From assembly GCA_001969505.1 (NCBI GenBank), contig LSSK01000072.1, positions 1 through 64,000 of the forward strand: 64,000 bases of DNA, written 5' to 3'. The translations under genes and the position numbers were made by a program. Source of the DNA: Zancudomyces culisetae (lineage: Eukaryota; Kickxellomycota; Harpellomycetes; Harpellales; Legeriomycetaceae). The notes beneath the pieces are model-generated. The model was not told where the DNA came from. It ran no database searches and worked only from the letters and a program-made list of their open reading frames with translations. Of this stretch, positions 45,758-57,279 are shown one piece after another. The stretch's first letter is position 1, and each line of letters starts with the position of its first letter.

Positions 45758-48700
45758 TTCGATTTTCTCTTGATTTCTTTTTTTACTCAGCTTAAATACA
45801 AGTATGTGACAGTACTGTTGATTAAATTATATTAGTTGTATTCTACCACTGAATGTTCGTATGAGTTCGTAATACCTGGCCGGCTATTTATATTCCCTTA
45901 TGTTCTCCTGACTCTCAATTCCTAATCTTTACAAACCCTTAACTTTCCCAATTCTCACTTGTCTTTTTTATTATTTTCGAAGCACTTATTTTACCTAGTT
46001 TGATGTAAGTAACAAAATAAGATTAGATCGACTGTCTATGTTTACCTTCTGAATTATCAATTGAATCTTTATATCAATTACGTGCCCCAGATTCACCAAA
46101 GTCTCCTCATTTTATTTAATCTATCCCAGTTTGTTCATCAGTACTCATCATCTGTCAAAATCAAGACAGTAAAGCATTGATAAACACGTCATCATTCAAT
46201 TTAATTTCAATCTGTAAGTACACCAATATATCATCCGCAAATACGCAAACAAACTGCCCAATCTTCCTTTGCCTTCCCTCCACATCCATTTAATCCCATC
46301 TCCTCTTATCTCATATTTCAAACCTTGAGCAAGCGTATCATTAGACTTTAAAAAAGGTCGGCTATGTACAGCAATAAAAGGAAATGAATCCTTTCTTCTT
46401 TTCCTTAATAATGGTATATACTGTAGAACTTTCTTTTCTTCGTGGATATAATTCAAATCCATCGCTAGTAGTAACAATACAGATTGCCAAGGAGAGAAAA
46501 AAAAAAGGGTTATGGTACAACTTTCTGGCTGCCTGGATTAAACTATCAATGTCAATAAATCTTTGCTTTTCTCCCCCTCCTCATTAAATTTCATTTAGGT
46601 GAAAAAACAAACAAACAGTGATGAAATGTACACATCTCTGTCTGATTACTCGTATTGCGGTATTGTGTAACTCAATGAAACTCGTGCCTAGTACAACGTG
46701 GAATATTTTTTTTCAAGCAAGTGTAGCGTGTATGGGCACACATTCAAACATTAAATTTGGAATGATGACTTTCGGGAGCATGAATAGGGCTTATCCTTTA
46801 TAACTCTAGTTGTTGAACAAACTGATAACATACTTTGCCCTCTTTTTCGAGATTATGGGAGTAAAATAAAATAATCTTTCTCTTGTTCTTCGATCTTAAC
46901 AAACAAACTAAAACAACAGAGGGTGATATGGCAATAATCAAATATATGTTTACTCTTTATACAAACTTACAGTTCTTTGGTGCAACGATTCAGTAAATAC
47001 CCTCAAGTGTTATTTTTTGAAAAGGAAGCAGTCCAGCTAATTGCTCTTTACTTTTTGGCTTATAAATGAGCTGTAACTGAAAGTTTTCACTTTACCTACC
47101 TTTATTATTTATTTCTTTTGATTCCAATTATAAAGTAGATTAATTGTAAATTGCTTGGTAATTCTAGTTCCGAAAATATCCGTTTGTTTTTTTTATTATT
47201 ATTGCTAGTGTTTTTATTATTGAAAAAAATTTTTTTTATTATTTATTTTATTATTTTTTACTTTTTCAATTCTTCGCTTTTTTTTTAAAAGTTATAAAAA
47301 GGTCAATGTAAAGTGTGTAAAAAATCTGTAATCTACAAACAAATAAATGAGAAGTATTAAAGTCAAGCAATTTTTTTCATTCCCATTTTTTTTATATCAG
47401 TCCCTTGTTCAATACTCGTTTTCCACTCAAGATACAGAACTTCATTTTGAATTAAAACAAGCTGCAAATTACGCGAAAAAAGATAATTACGCCAAACAAG
47501 AAAAATAAATAAATAATATTACTGTTTTTCGTACTTGCCTTTTTTTATTAAAAAAAAAACTCGAACATTTGAATTCTTCACCCAAGTTCTAATTAACCGC
47601 ATTAAACACTTTAGGTAAACCTATGACGTGACTGCCAAGCCAAGACTTAGCAAACTACAATACATTAAGAAGAAATCTGATACATCTGCAACTTTTCAAA
47701 ACAGAGTTTGGAAACGTACTAAACCAAAAAACTGACGTGCATATATCCCATAACATGTTGTTGATGTAGAGTTAAATTCATCAATGAAGCACCAGCATGG
47801 TTTTTTTTTCTCTGTCGCCTATGCATGCATTGTTTATCCTCCTAATACTACCTTCTTTTTTTTTGCTGATGGCTTGAAAAAAAACGTATCAGATCTCTCT
47901 ATTTCGTCCTCAAAGGTAGGTATCTGGATACTTGTAGCATTTTTTATATACATAACCAATATAATATATGCTTTTGTTCATTTTCAGTAAAGCATAGCGT
48001 GAAATCTAAAAAGGAAAGGATGAATTTGTTTAATTTTTTACAGTTGTATCATCACAAATTATAGTTCTATAATCATTGAGCTATATTTATTTTTCTTTTT
48101 TTTTTCTTCCCTTTTTTTTTGTCTCTTTTCCCTTTACTTTTTCAGCTCTGTTGGCTAGTACGCACATGATGATACTATTTTAACTTGGCTTACTTCTAAA
48201 AACAAAAGAGTTGCACTTATTATATTAACGTAAATTCGATATCTCACATTTATCTAATCAATCAACAACTCGGTTCCCATCTAGCATATATTTTCACAGT
48301 CATATGATAAAAATCTTTGCAATTAAAACGCTTTCAGCGTGGATTCAAACAACATTCTGTTACAAAAGCTATAAAACACTGCCCCTTGATCTATTAGATA
48401 ACATTATCTACCAAGATTACATGTATTTATACTTAAAACTCTGATTACTTGCCCACCTACCCCTTTACGGCAAACAACTTCATGCGGAGTAACAGGCAAT
48501 TAGATGAACTAAAGTTATCTTAGTAACTTTAGTAATTCTGATTTCACAAGAAAAGTAGATCTTGGACACTAGCATTGACCATAAGCTACCTTTTGAGATT
48601 AATTGCCTGATAAAATCTACACTAATTAAGTTTAGTCTACTTGTGTTATTACCAATTCTACAGTTTAGAGCAAATCAATACGAGTTACGTACTCCGTTTC

Positions 48701-51026
48701 TAGTCTCTTATCAGTGGACAATGGTTGGCTCAAGTGTCATAGCTTGCTCTTTTTCACATCTAACTCTGTGTTTGAATTTCAGTAGGTAGTATCCACTATA
48801 TTCTCTTTCCCCATTTTAATAGAACAAGCATCGAGCAGCTCAAATAGCTTGAAACAAGGTTGTGCTTTTCTACACTCTGATCTTGTTCTGCTGGAAATAT
48901 ATCTACAATATCTCGTTTTGTTTTCACTTTACGCTATTTTTAATAACCACTAGTGTTTGGGCAGGATTATTAAGCATATATAGTAGGTAAAGTAATGCGA
49001 ATCACAATATGATATCAAATGTTGTGGTATCCAACTAACGTAATAGATTATTCCCAAAAATCTTTACAAAGTATATACCGTTTGTTGGTCTGTTTCCAAC
49101 AAGTTGATTTATCGAATCTAATGCATAATTAAGGGGAGGTCAAAGTGTTGGCTTCTCTTATTTACTAAACTTTTTTCGAATAGTTGGCTTTTATGTTGTT
49201 TTTTTTGCTTTATTTTATTGCTGTGCAATTTCCCTTTTAGGAAATCACACCGCTTTTTGGATTTAGGTAACAAAAAGAATTTTACCACCAATTTATTTAT
49301 TTATCGCCTCAATGGAATTGATGAATCAGGATTGTGCGTTTCGAAAGTGAATAACATATTACACAGCTTCGCCTTATCTTTAGCCACCGTTCCAGTAAAA
49401 TAAACCAAAAAATAGAACATCATGTGAACCTCTTAGAAAATCTTTTTGTTTGAAAATATTACGAGTTATTTTTCATTAAGCACCAAAAGACAAACAACCC
49501 AAATGGGAAATTAAGCTAGTGAAACGTAGATACAGAGCTTATCCAGCAGCCTATTAATTACCTATGTGATGTGCCCATGTTTTAATCAGTAAATCACCAC
49601 GCCCAATAGTGAAATGATAAGGATTAGCACCCAACCCAAACAATAGTTTTTGTACATTATATAGTTTTTCTTATCTTTAAGTATAATTGGCTTTCTTGGA
49701 GAACATTGATTTTCACCGCTGTGCTCTGATTGACGTTACTAAAATACACCAATATATTTAATTTTCCAATATGAATAAGCTTTGTTAAAGCTGCCAGGAG
49801 AGAATCTAGAAGACACGCAATCAAGTCATTAGTGCTGCAGTGTGTTGATGTGATTTTTGTTTAGCAAGCAGGGAAATCGGGCTTTATGAATTATGTTTGA
49901 TATTAAGCACAATACCCAGAGTCTAGAGTGCTTAGTTAAGAATTCAATCAATTAAGCCAAGACACCTGGCTATGGGCTACTCCTTGGCCTATGGGGTTTT
50001 TTCTTTTGCTTAGTATTTGTCACCTGATTTTTAAATTTGTTACCCACACTTCCTCAATGCCGATAGAACTCTTTTCGTTTTTTTGTGGCGAAAGATTTTC
50101 ATTTGAATGTGAGATTTCACTAAAACGTTGTTGGGTCAGCAGTTATTTTGTTATCATGTCATAACCTCTGTTTTGGCAATTGTGTGATTAATTTGCAATT
50201 AGGTGCAATCCAGCTCAATCCAGTGCAATCCACCGCAGCTCAATGTAACTTGATACAATTCGGTGGAAGTTTAGAAAAAAACAAAAAACAAAAAACAAAA
50301 AACAAAAAAATAGAGCTGGAAAATTTTTTTTTGTCAGATTCACAGTGCTTATCTAATGGAAATTGTAAAATACATATATATTGTGCCAAATCATCGGTTA
50401 ATCACCAGAAAACGTAGCTAATGTGGGATGGTCAAACCCTATTTTGGCCTGTTGCAACCATCCAGCACGGGCGTTAAAAGCATTGATGAGGTTGTAAAAA
50501 CCAAAATCACTTGCCCATAATTTCCTATACAGGATAATATGCAAGAAATATCAAAAAAATATTTGATAATAATTACGATAATATCTGTAAAACATTATCG
50601 TCTTGAAACTCCCAACCCCTTATATCTATGCATTGACTTTTTGTCCAAAGAAAAAAAAAAAAAAGTAAACAAACTTGGTTGTGCAGTTGATTTTCCAATC
50701 CACTTCGTGGGTACAATACAGCTAAATGCATTTTCAACTTTGCAAAACTAAAGATACAGGTCCAAAACATACCAAATACCAAAACGTTAGTCCAAAAAAA
50801 ATAATCAAAATACATTATTTGATTAGTATACCAGTGCCAAATATGCTCAAAAAGTTGAATTCAAAGAAAATATTTTTCCAATATAAATATCTACAATTTT
50901 TCCCCAAAGCAACCTGACAATAAACTTCTTTACACTGGTATAATCAAATTAATTTACAAATTTAATCAAAAGTATCAATCTCTCTCTCCAAACCCAAGAG
51001 ATACAACCAAAAAAACACAATCAAAA
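45758..51026. other. 5.3-kb interval without a recognisable gene
   Basis: AT-rich throughout, with many A/T homopolymers, notably the TTATT-rich stretch at 47195-47290. Short frames on both strands have no ATG-supported family feature. I found no tRNA-like T-loop or other RNA signature by eye. The right end is the ATO-like gene leader, which carries a CT-rich tract and a CAA/A-rich stretch just before its ATG, as in well-expressed yeast genes. Confidence 0.5.
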
Positions 51027-51653
51027 ATGGTAAAACTAGCAGATCCTTCGGCAATCGGTCTATGTGGCTTCGCCTTGACCACACTCGTACTCTCCATGCA
51101 CAATGCTGGAATCGGTATCCCATATGGTAGTCCAAATAACGTCGTTGTAGGCCTTGCATTTTTCTACGGAGGGTTTGCACAATTCACAGCTGGCGTTTTC
51201 GACATATTACACAACAACATGTTCGGAGGAACCGCCTTCATCTCATATGGTGCCTTCTGGATGTCCTTTGCTTCCATATTGACTCCAGGATTCGGTGTTA
51301 AAGCTGCATTCACAGCTGCTAACAGCAAACATCTTCCAAACGCACTCGGTATCTTCCTTCTTGGATGGACGATCTTTACATTCATCATGATGATTGCATC
51401 ATATAGAATTCACTTTGTCATGGCTACGCTATTCACCTTCCTTTTCGTTACCTTTGTCTTACTCACCATTGGTGAATGGAAGGCCAGCAAAGTATTCATG
51501 ACTCTTGGAGGATCATTCGGTTTTGTGACTGCTCTGATAGCATTCTACCTTGCAGCATCACTACTGATCAGCAAGAAGTCTGGATTCAGCTTCGATCTCC
51601 CAAATAAATCACTCGCAGCACCAAAAGAGCCAGTATACGACTCAGAAGCATAA
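51027..51653 (+). CDS. Acetate/succinate transporter-like protein (ATO/GPR1/FUN34/YaaH family), N-terminally short
   Basis: A 208-residue protein with six hydrophobic segments. Family blocks seen: FALTTLVLS in helix 1, VVVGLAFFYGGFAQFTAG, SYGAFWMSFASILTPGFG and GWTIFTFIMM. The signature NPAPLGL is changed to DPSAIGL. Fungal ATO proteins normally have a ~70-90 residue cytosolic N-terminus before this signature; here the ATG is only five codons away and the open frame upstream shows no such sequence. The TM body still looks fungal. The leader and the GGA/GCA/TTC-rich codon choice suggest good expression. Function as an acetate or ammonium-signal-linked carrier is inferred from family; the altered signature leaves substrate uncertain. 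Confidence 0.8.
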   Translation: MVKLADPSAIGLCGFALTTLVLSMHNAGIGIPYGSPNNVVVGLAFFYGGFAQFTAGVFDILHNNMFGGTAFISYGAFWMSFASILTPGFGVKAAFTAANSKHLPNALGIFLLGWTIFTFIMMIASYRIHFVMATLFTFLFVTFVLLTIGEWKASKVFMTLGGSFGFVTALIAFYLAASLLISKKSGFSFDLPNKSLAAPKEPVYDSEA

Positions 51654-52362
51654 AAAAAACACCACCGTTATGATTATATTTATGAGTAGTTTTATGGTAT
51701 AATTTTATTTGTATCCAGCAACAACTAAGGGACTCTAGTCTTTTTGGTTTATACCTTTTAATCGTACATTTCAAATAGTTGTTCTGGTTATAATATATAA
51801 TATATAATTTATCTGACCACAAAAAAGGAAAAAATCGGACTTGTGTTTTTCATTCTTCAAGTCTGTTGTGCACAGTCCAGGTAACGATTCGTCGTAAATA
51901 GTGTCAGCAGAATGCGTCACAATTTATGTCATCAGACATCACCTGGTCTGGAGACTGCACTACACAAAAATAAAACAGCTCGTAACTCAAAAACCGAGTA
52001 CACTGACCCATAAATATCTAGCTGATAACATCCTTTTTATTAAGGAAAAGAAAGGGTGGGAAAGCTGATAACACACCGGTTTTATGCCTCTGCAATCATC
52101 ATGGAGGCAATTCCCTATTTGAAGTACACAAGCATGTGTTATATCCACTTACACGAGAAAAAGTATAACTAAGGAGCATAATGTTCAGGATTTTTCTTAC
52201 TATACAGCCCTACATCCTTCGCCAAAGCGTAACTAACTGCTAGGAAATCAATATAAAGAGCCCCACAAATCACTCATCTGATCAAGTTTTATTATTTTTA
52301 CAACAAAAAAAAAACCGACACCAAGCATAAACTAATTAAATAGAAAAATGAACGATATGTAC
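51654..52362. other. Convergent intergenic interval
   Basis: AT-rich 3' flanks of the ATO-like and SDR genes; no feature recognised. Confidence 0.6.
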
Positions 52363-53193
52363 TCAAGGGTTAGCTACGGCCTTATTGCTATAATAAAGCC
52401 CATTGGCCTTTAGATTTTGCAAGGGTTCTGTCACTAAGTAGTATTGGGTTTGGATACCCTCTTCAAGAGAAAGTGGTGCCTCGGATCCACCCATATCGGT
52501 TTTCACCCATCCAGGATGAAGAGCGGCAAAGAATATGTGCCTGGGGTCATCTTTATACATTTTCGCCAAAATTCTGCAGTAGGTTGTGACGCCGGTTTTT
52601 GATACATTGTATGAATCACTGGGGTATCCCTTCTCTTTGAGTGTTCCCTCCTTAAAGGATGTCAAGAACTTCTCCTGCAGCTGGTTCAACTGGTCTACAG
52701 TCAGTGTTTCAGATAAATATTCCTCTCTGATGGAGGCGGGATATTGGCTCAAGTTTCCCAACATACTACTTACAAAGAGCACACGTCCGTTGCTTTTGAT
52801 AAGAGGCATTATTGCGTCGTTGAGCTCAATAGTACTATTGTAATTGCATCTTATCGTCTTTTCTGCATGTGCATAATCGGATGCGCCTTTAAAGTAAACA
52901 CCAGCGTTGTGTACCATTACATCAATACATGGAGTGCCCATCTTTTCCATGTGCTTAGTGAACGAGTGAATGCTTTGCTTATCTGTTATGTCTAGCGGAT
53001 AGAACTCCAGATCGACCTTGGAACCAGTAGGAAGCTCGCTTTTAATCTCTTGAAGTGCTGACATACCTTTACTGCTATCTCTAGAGGTCATATAGATAGT
53101 GAGCGGTCCTTTTGACTCTACCACCAACTTTCTGACTAAGGCTCTTCCCAACCCCTTATTTGAACCTGTAACAACTATCAGCTTGGAACTCAT
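52363..53193 (-). CDS. Short-chain dehydrogenase/reductase, carbonyl-reductase type
   Basis: A 276-residue classical-fold SDR. Cofactor motif TGSNKGLGRA at residues 9-18; Asp in PLDIT for the adenine; HNAGV in place of NNAG; catalytic Ser in LFVSSMLG; catalytic pair YNVSK; then HPGWVKTDMGG. The insertion between the Ser and Tyr motifs and the sequence around YNVSKTGVTT resemble carbonyl reductase 1 of animals and its yeast homologs, which reduce ketones and quinones with NADPH. The Arg in TSRD supports NADP preference. Likely cytosolic (no targeting signal). The substrate is unknown. Confidence 0.87.
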   Translation of the reverse strand: MSSKLIVVTGSNKGLGRALVRKLVVESKGPLTIYMTSRDSSKGMSALQEIKSELPTGSKVDLEFYPLDITDKQSIHSFTKHMEKMGTPCIDVMVHNAGVYFKGASDYAHAEKTIRCNYNSTIELNDAIMPLIKSNGRVLFVSSMLGNLSQYPASIREEYLSETLTVDQLNQLQEKFLTSFKEGTLKEKGYPSDSYNVSKTGVTTYCRILAKMYKDDPRHIFFAALHPGWVKTDMGGSEAPLSLEEGIQTQYYLVTEPLQNLKANGLYYSNKAVANP

Positions 53194-54222
53194 TTTGCAA
53201 GTAAGTTATCTTATTTGGGAGGTGTATTTGTTTACTTTTATTTTGATGTTTTTTTTTCAAAACTTTATTTAAAAGCAAGCGAAAGCGGGATAGCTGGGAT
53301 ATTTATATACAGCTGAGATGATAACTGGTATTTTGGATTTTCATTTCAGTACGAATCCTGTTTCTGCTTAGCAACTTTCCTCACAAGCATTAATAATCAA
53401 AATTCATAATGCAAATATTGAAAATAATGAAAATATCACACATTCACACGCATTAGTAATCAAAAGGCCAATATCATTGCAGGAAAAACATGCAAACATT
53501 CGCAATTTTATTGCTAGTTAGGGGATTTGCTAAAGACTTAAAAGATGGCCTTTTCTGCATATGTGCTTAGCACAGCGGACTTAATATTTGCAAACCAGAT
53601 TTTGTTTTTTATTGGATATTTTCTTTTTTTGGGGTCGTATATTTTTTTTTGTTGATGATGGAAAGGCCTGTCTCAACTCCCCGTTGAAATTAAAAAAAAA
53701 GAGGGTTTATCAACGCAAAAAGCTACAAGCATCGAATAGTGCGTTATATGGCAGAGTCTAGTTTATCACTCAAGCATATTCCTATCTAATTTTCAGAATT
53801 GTACCAATTCAAACAATCATGGCTGCTCGGAATATACAAACAAATAAACGGGCATGTTACCGCTTTCAAGATTGGTGGTGCTATAAAAAAATAATTTTCA
53901 TTTTGTTTTAGAGGTAGAATAACTAAGCAAGGTGTTTTCTATAACCAAGCATTGGTAGCACACCCTCTACCTGACATTACTCTCTCTTTCTTTTTTTTTA
54001 TTACGGGATCCCGTACATCCACCAACTCGAGCAAAGAGGGATCTCCTCCAAACAAATAAAAAAGACTGTCATTTTCATTTTTTTGGGTTTTCGGAAACAC
54101 CAATTGCAATTCTGATGCTCTTTAGCGTTAGTACGGTTAACAAGGATAAAATAATGTATTCACAGAAAAAAAATGTACACAAATTAGGGGCTAGAAAAGG
54201 GTCATAAAATGTTTAATCTTAA
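53194..54222. other. Intergenic interval
   Basis: AT-rich. A perfect 14-bp palindrome (TACGGGATCCCGTA) lies at 54002-54015, 207 nt beyond the HAS1 stop. No gene recognised. Confidence 0.6.
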
Positions 54223-56049
54223 TTATTTCGACCATTGTCTGGATTTATCGTTAAATGCGGATCTGCTTTTCTGATAAAGCCTAGAAGAGGCATCAGCAGA
54301 GGAATACTTTCCATTAATACCTCCTTCCCTTCTTGCGGGCCCAGAGTTTGCTGAATTTCCTAATTTGATATTGACCTTTGGAGGAATGCTAAAGCCAAAC
54401 GATTTCGCAACTTTGACCAAGTCTAATTTATTTAGGTCAAAGATTGTCTTGAGCTGGTAACTTCCATACGCTTGGAGGTAGGATCTATAACCATCACGAG
54501 CAGATTTGTTCAAGTAGTAGTTCTTTTCAATCAGACTTTCAAGCTGAGGCTGGATCTTGGCTATTTTATTCTTTGGGAATATATATTCACTGAGAGTGAC
54601 CTTTGATTGTTTCAGATACCTTAAAAATCCTAGCTCCGAGGGAAGCAAAAAGAGCAAACTCTTTCCGCTCTTACCTGCACGAGCAGTTCGTCCCACACGA
54701 TGAATGTAATCACGTGGATCATCTGGAGGATCATATTGGATAATCCAGTCAACCTTAGGAATATCCAAACCTCTTGCCGCCACATTGGTGCATAAAAGAA
54801 TACCACTCTTCGCATTAACAAATTCGAAGAATGTGTTTGTGCGTTTTTGTTGCTTCTGTTTTCCGTGAAGATCGATAACAGGGATATCGATGAAATTCAA
54901 CAGCTCACTGTGATATTTTACCGAGTTGCAGGACGAGAAAAACACAATTATTTTCTTGTTGCTGGATAGATTCTTTTTCAAAAATGTAAAGAGAAGTAAA
55001 AATCTCTCATCGCTATCTGTAACTACATATCCTTGTTCCAGGTTATCCACTGTTGCTTCTTCCTTTTTGTCATCTACATTAATGTAGAGTGGTCCCTTCT
55101 TCAAAGATATCCGCGCCAAGTCCTCCACCTTTGTAGTTTGTGTTGCACTAAACAATACTGTCTGTCTTCCATCATTTTTAGGCAAAATGTTGATGATGGC
55201 TCTCATTTCATCCTCAAACCCTGCCTCCAATATCCGGTCAGCCTCGTCGATAATTAAACTCTTCAAGTTTTTGAAGACAAAGCCTTTGGTGTTTTGCAAA
55301 TGATCTAACAACCTCCCTGGTGTTCCCACAACTATATTTACGCCCTTAACAAGTTTGTCTGCCTCTGCCTTTCTGTTTGCTCCACCAATAACCACACCAT
55401 AAGTTTGACTGTGGAATCGCATCAACTCTTTAAGCACGGTAAATATTTGTAGACACAATTCTCTTGTTGGTGAGATTATTATCACTCCTGTACCGTTTCT
55501 GGGCTTGTATTTGAGCTTGCTCAGTAGTTCGATCGCTGGGACCAAAAACGCTAGGGTCTTTCCTGAACCTGTCTTTGCTGCACCAAGCACATCTCTGCCC
55601 GCAAGCAATGGCGGTATTGTTCTGGCTTGCACTTCTGTCATCTTTTCAAAACCCATTTCTTTTATTCCCTGCTTTGTAAGATCTGTAATGGGTAGCTTTT
55701 CAAATTCATATTCAACTTCGACCTTTTCATTTTGCTCTGTACTTGCCTTTCCACCTTTTTTCTTTCCTTCTTTTTTGGCCTTTTTAGCTACAGGCTCTTC
55801 TGACTCTTCAGCATCCTCAACATCAGCCTCTTCCGCTTCTGCTTTTGCCTCTACTTCGGCTTCAACCTCAGCCTCCGCCTTTTGCTCTTCAGCGTTTTCA
55901 ACATTTTCCTCTGTTTTATCTACACCAACAGCGGCTACAGTTTCGCTAGCCTCATTTGAATCAGCTTTCTTGTCTCCCTTGCTTCTTCTTCTCTTTCTTT
56001 TCTTCCCTTCTATGTTTTTCGTATTTGCCTCCATTGTTGTACTATTCAT
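54223..56049 (-). CDS. HAS1: Nucleolar DEAD-box RNA helicase HAS1
   Basis: 608 residues from the ATG at 56049 (the codon before it is GTG). The N-terminal ~120 residues are Lys-rich then Glu/Ala-rich, typical of nucleolar helicases. Motifs in order: Q motif around [37 protein letters not shown] (a Has1/DDX18 signature), [22 protein letters not shown], then helicase C with [17 protein letters not shown] and HRVGRTAR. The C-terminal DUF4217-type block ([26 protein letters not shown]) completes the family. It releases snoRNAs and remodels pre-ribosomes in both subunit pathways. All catalytic residues are intact, and it is single-exon. Confidence 0.95.
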   Translation of the reverse strand: MNSTTMEANTKNIEGKKRKRRRSKGDKKADSNEASETVAAVGVDKTEENVENAEEQKAEAEVEAEVEAKAEAEEADVEDAEESEEPVAKKAKKEGKKKGGKASTEQNEKVEVEYEFEKLPITDLTKQGIKEMGFEKMTEVQARTIPPLLAGRDVLGAAKTGSGKTLAFLVPAIELLSKLKYKPRNGTGVIIISPTRELCLQIFTVLKELMRFHSQTYGVVIGGANRKAEADKLVKGVNIVVGTPGRLLDHLQNTKGFVFKNLKSLIIDEADRILEAGFEDEMRAIINILPKNDGRQTVLFSATQTTKVEDLARISLKKGPLYINVDDKKEEATVDNLEQGYVVTDSDERFLLLFTFLKKNLSSNKKIIVFFSSCNSVKYHSELLNFIDIPVIDLHGKQKQQKRTNTFFEFVNAKSGILLCTNVAARGLDIPKVDWIIQYDPPDDPRDYIHRVGRTARAGKSGKSLLFLLPSELGFLRYLKQSKVTLSEYIFPKNKIAKIQPQLESLIEKNYYLNKSARDGYRSYLQAYGSYQLKTIFDLNKLDLVKVAKSFGFSIPPKVNIKLGNSANSGPARREGGINGKYSSADASSRLYQKSRSAFNDKSRQWSK

Positions 56050-56382
56050 CACGTCCGTTTTTTTTTACTAATGGAAATTTAAAAGCTTTTAAATATGATT
56101 AAAAATTTTTTCAAATAAAAAAAATTTTTTTAAGTGCTAATGAATTTATCAGATCGGATAAAATCAAAATTATTTATAAACTACAACAGGCAAAGTGGAT
56201 GACTGGTGTCGATGCCACCAAATATGAGACAATTGCATGAACACCAAATCCTTGCTCTTGGGTTATACCACTAACTTGTGCTCCCTTAATTATTTTTGAC
56301 TTTTTGTATTCGTAAATATAAAGTATAATGTTTAATAACCAAAAAATCAAAGTTATTAATAAACAAGTCAGACCTAGTAAAT
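56050..56382. other. Interval between HAS1 and the carrier-like frame
   Basis: AT-rich, with A/T runs next to the HAS1 start. A 70-codon hydrophobic frame overlaps the TGA of the carrier frame (ATGA) but has no family features. Confidence 0.5.
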
Positions 56383-57279
56383 TCATTTGTTGGTGAGCAT
56401 AGCCTTGACTTGATCGTAGAATACCAGTACCAATGCACTGCCAGTACCGCGGAGAAGGTTGGATAAACCTCCGTTGAAGAACATCTTTGACCCACTCTTC
56501 TTTTATAGTTTGACGAAGCAGTCAAGAGTACCTGTGTACATAACAGTTCCAGTTCCGGACTGCATCATAAGGCGACGACGGACGGTATCAAGAGGGTATG
56601 AGATAAGACCGTCAACAACAGTGACAGATTGAGCAACCAACCATAAGGCAAAGAATCCTGGCTTCTTGTTCTTGTCTGGGAACAAAACTGATTTCAATGT
56701 GTCGTAACCTCCGAAGTATGCGGCTCTGTACACAATAGTTCCCATAACTGAAACGCCAAATCCTTGGTAAAGTCCATCAACTCCGTTCTTCTTTTAGATT
56801 GTTGAAATACAGTGTCCCAATCCGTGGAATTGATGGTTGGCACCTGTTCCGACGTCTACGGCCATACGTGTACGGGCAAAGTCAAGTGGGTATACAAACA
56901 ACAAGGATGTGGCTCCAGCAAAACCTCCTGATGCCATGTTGGTTCCAAAGAACTTCCAGAAGTCTGTACTTGGGTTGTACTTAGGGAACATGTTCTTGTA
57001 CTTGTCCTTGAATGCAAAGTTCAATGCTTGTGTTGGAAAGTATCTGATTACGTTGGAAAAGTTTCCACGCCAGAAGGATGCAACACCTTGTTCAGTTGGG
57101 GTACGTCGGAATGCATCCATAATCCCCTTGTATCTCTTATCGGCAGAGATTTGCTTGTTTGAAGCTTGGACTTGGAGCAAAAGCCTGACTCTCTCAATTA
57201 GAGCTACTGCAGTCTTTGAGGCGGCGGCTGAGATACCTCCAACCAAAAGATCGGCTTAGAAGTCAACAGCTTGCTGCAT
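56383..57279 (-). pseudogene. ADP/ATP carrier frame with three in-frame TAA codons; intact if TAA is read as Gln
   Basis: A 299-codon frame from ATG 57279 to TGA 56385-56383, with no frameshift, interrupted by TAA at codons 8 (57258-57256), 162 (56796-56794) and 259 (56505-56503). It is a complete mitochondrial ADP/ATP carrier: three ~100-residue repeats, [44 protein letters not shown] and the AAC signature region as RRRLMM instead of RRRMMM. The repeat-1 carrier motif has Leu where Pro is expected (ALIERV). The sequence lacks fungal AAC features (such as SLDYARTRLAND and RGVAGAG). Instead it has [30 protein letters not shown] and ALVLVFYD, which I associate with alveolate/animal carriers. 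Under the standard code it is dead; under the ciliate code (TAA = Gln, TGA = stop) it is complete. Codon choice (AAG, AAC, TTC) is that of a highly expressed gene. See finding 1. Confidence 0.75.

Noticed and set aside
56174-56386. 70-codon hydrophobic frame overlapping the carrier TGA
   Set aside because: No domain, very AT-rich, lies where a 3' UTR is expected; start overlap ATGA is probably chance.
56383-57279. Genome-wide reassignment of TAA to Gln in this organism
   Set aside because: Many genes here end in TAA (ZUO1 and the ATO-like gene for example) and other genes need no TAA readthrough.
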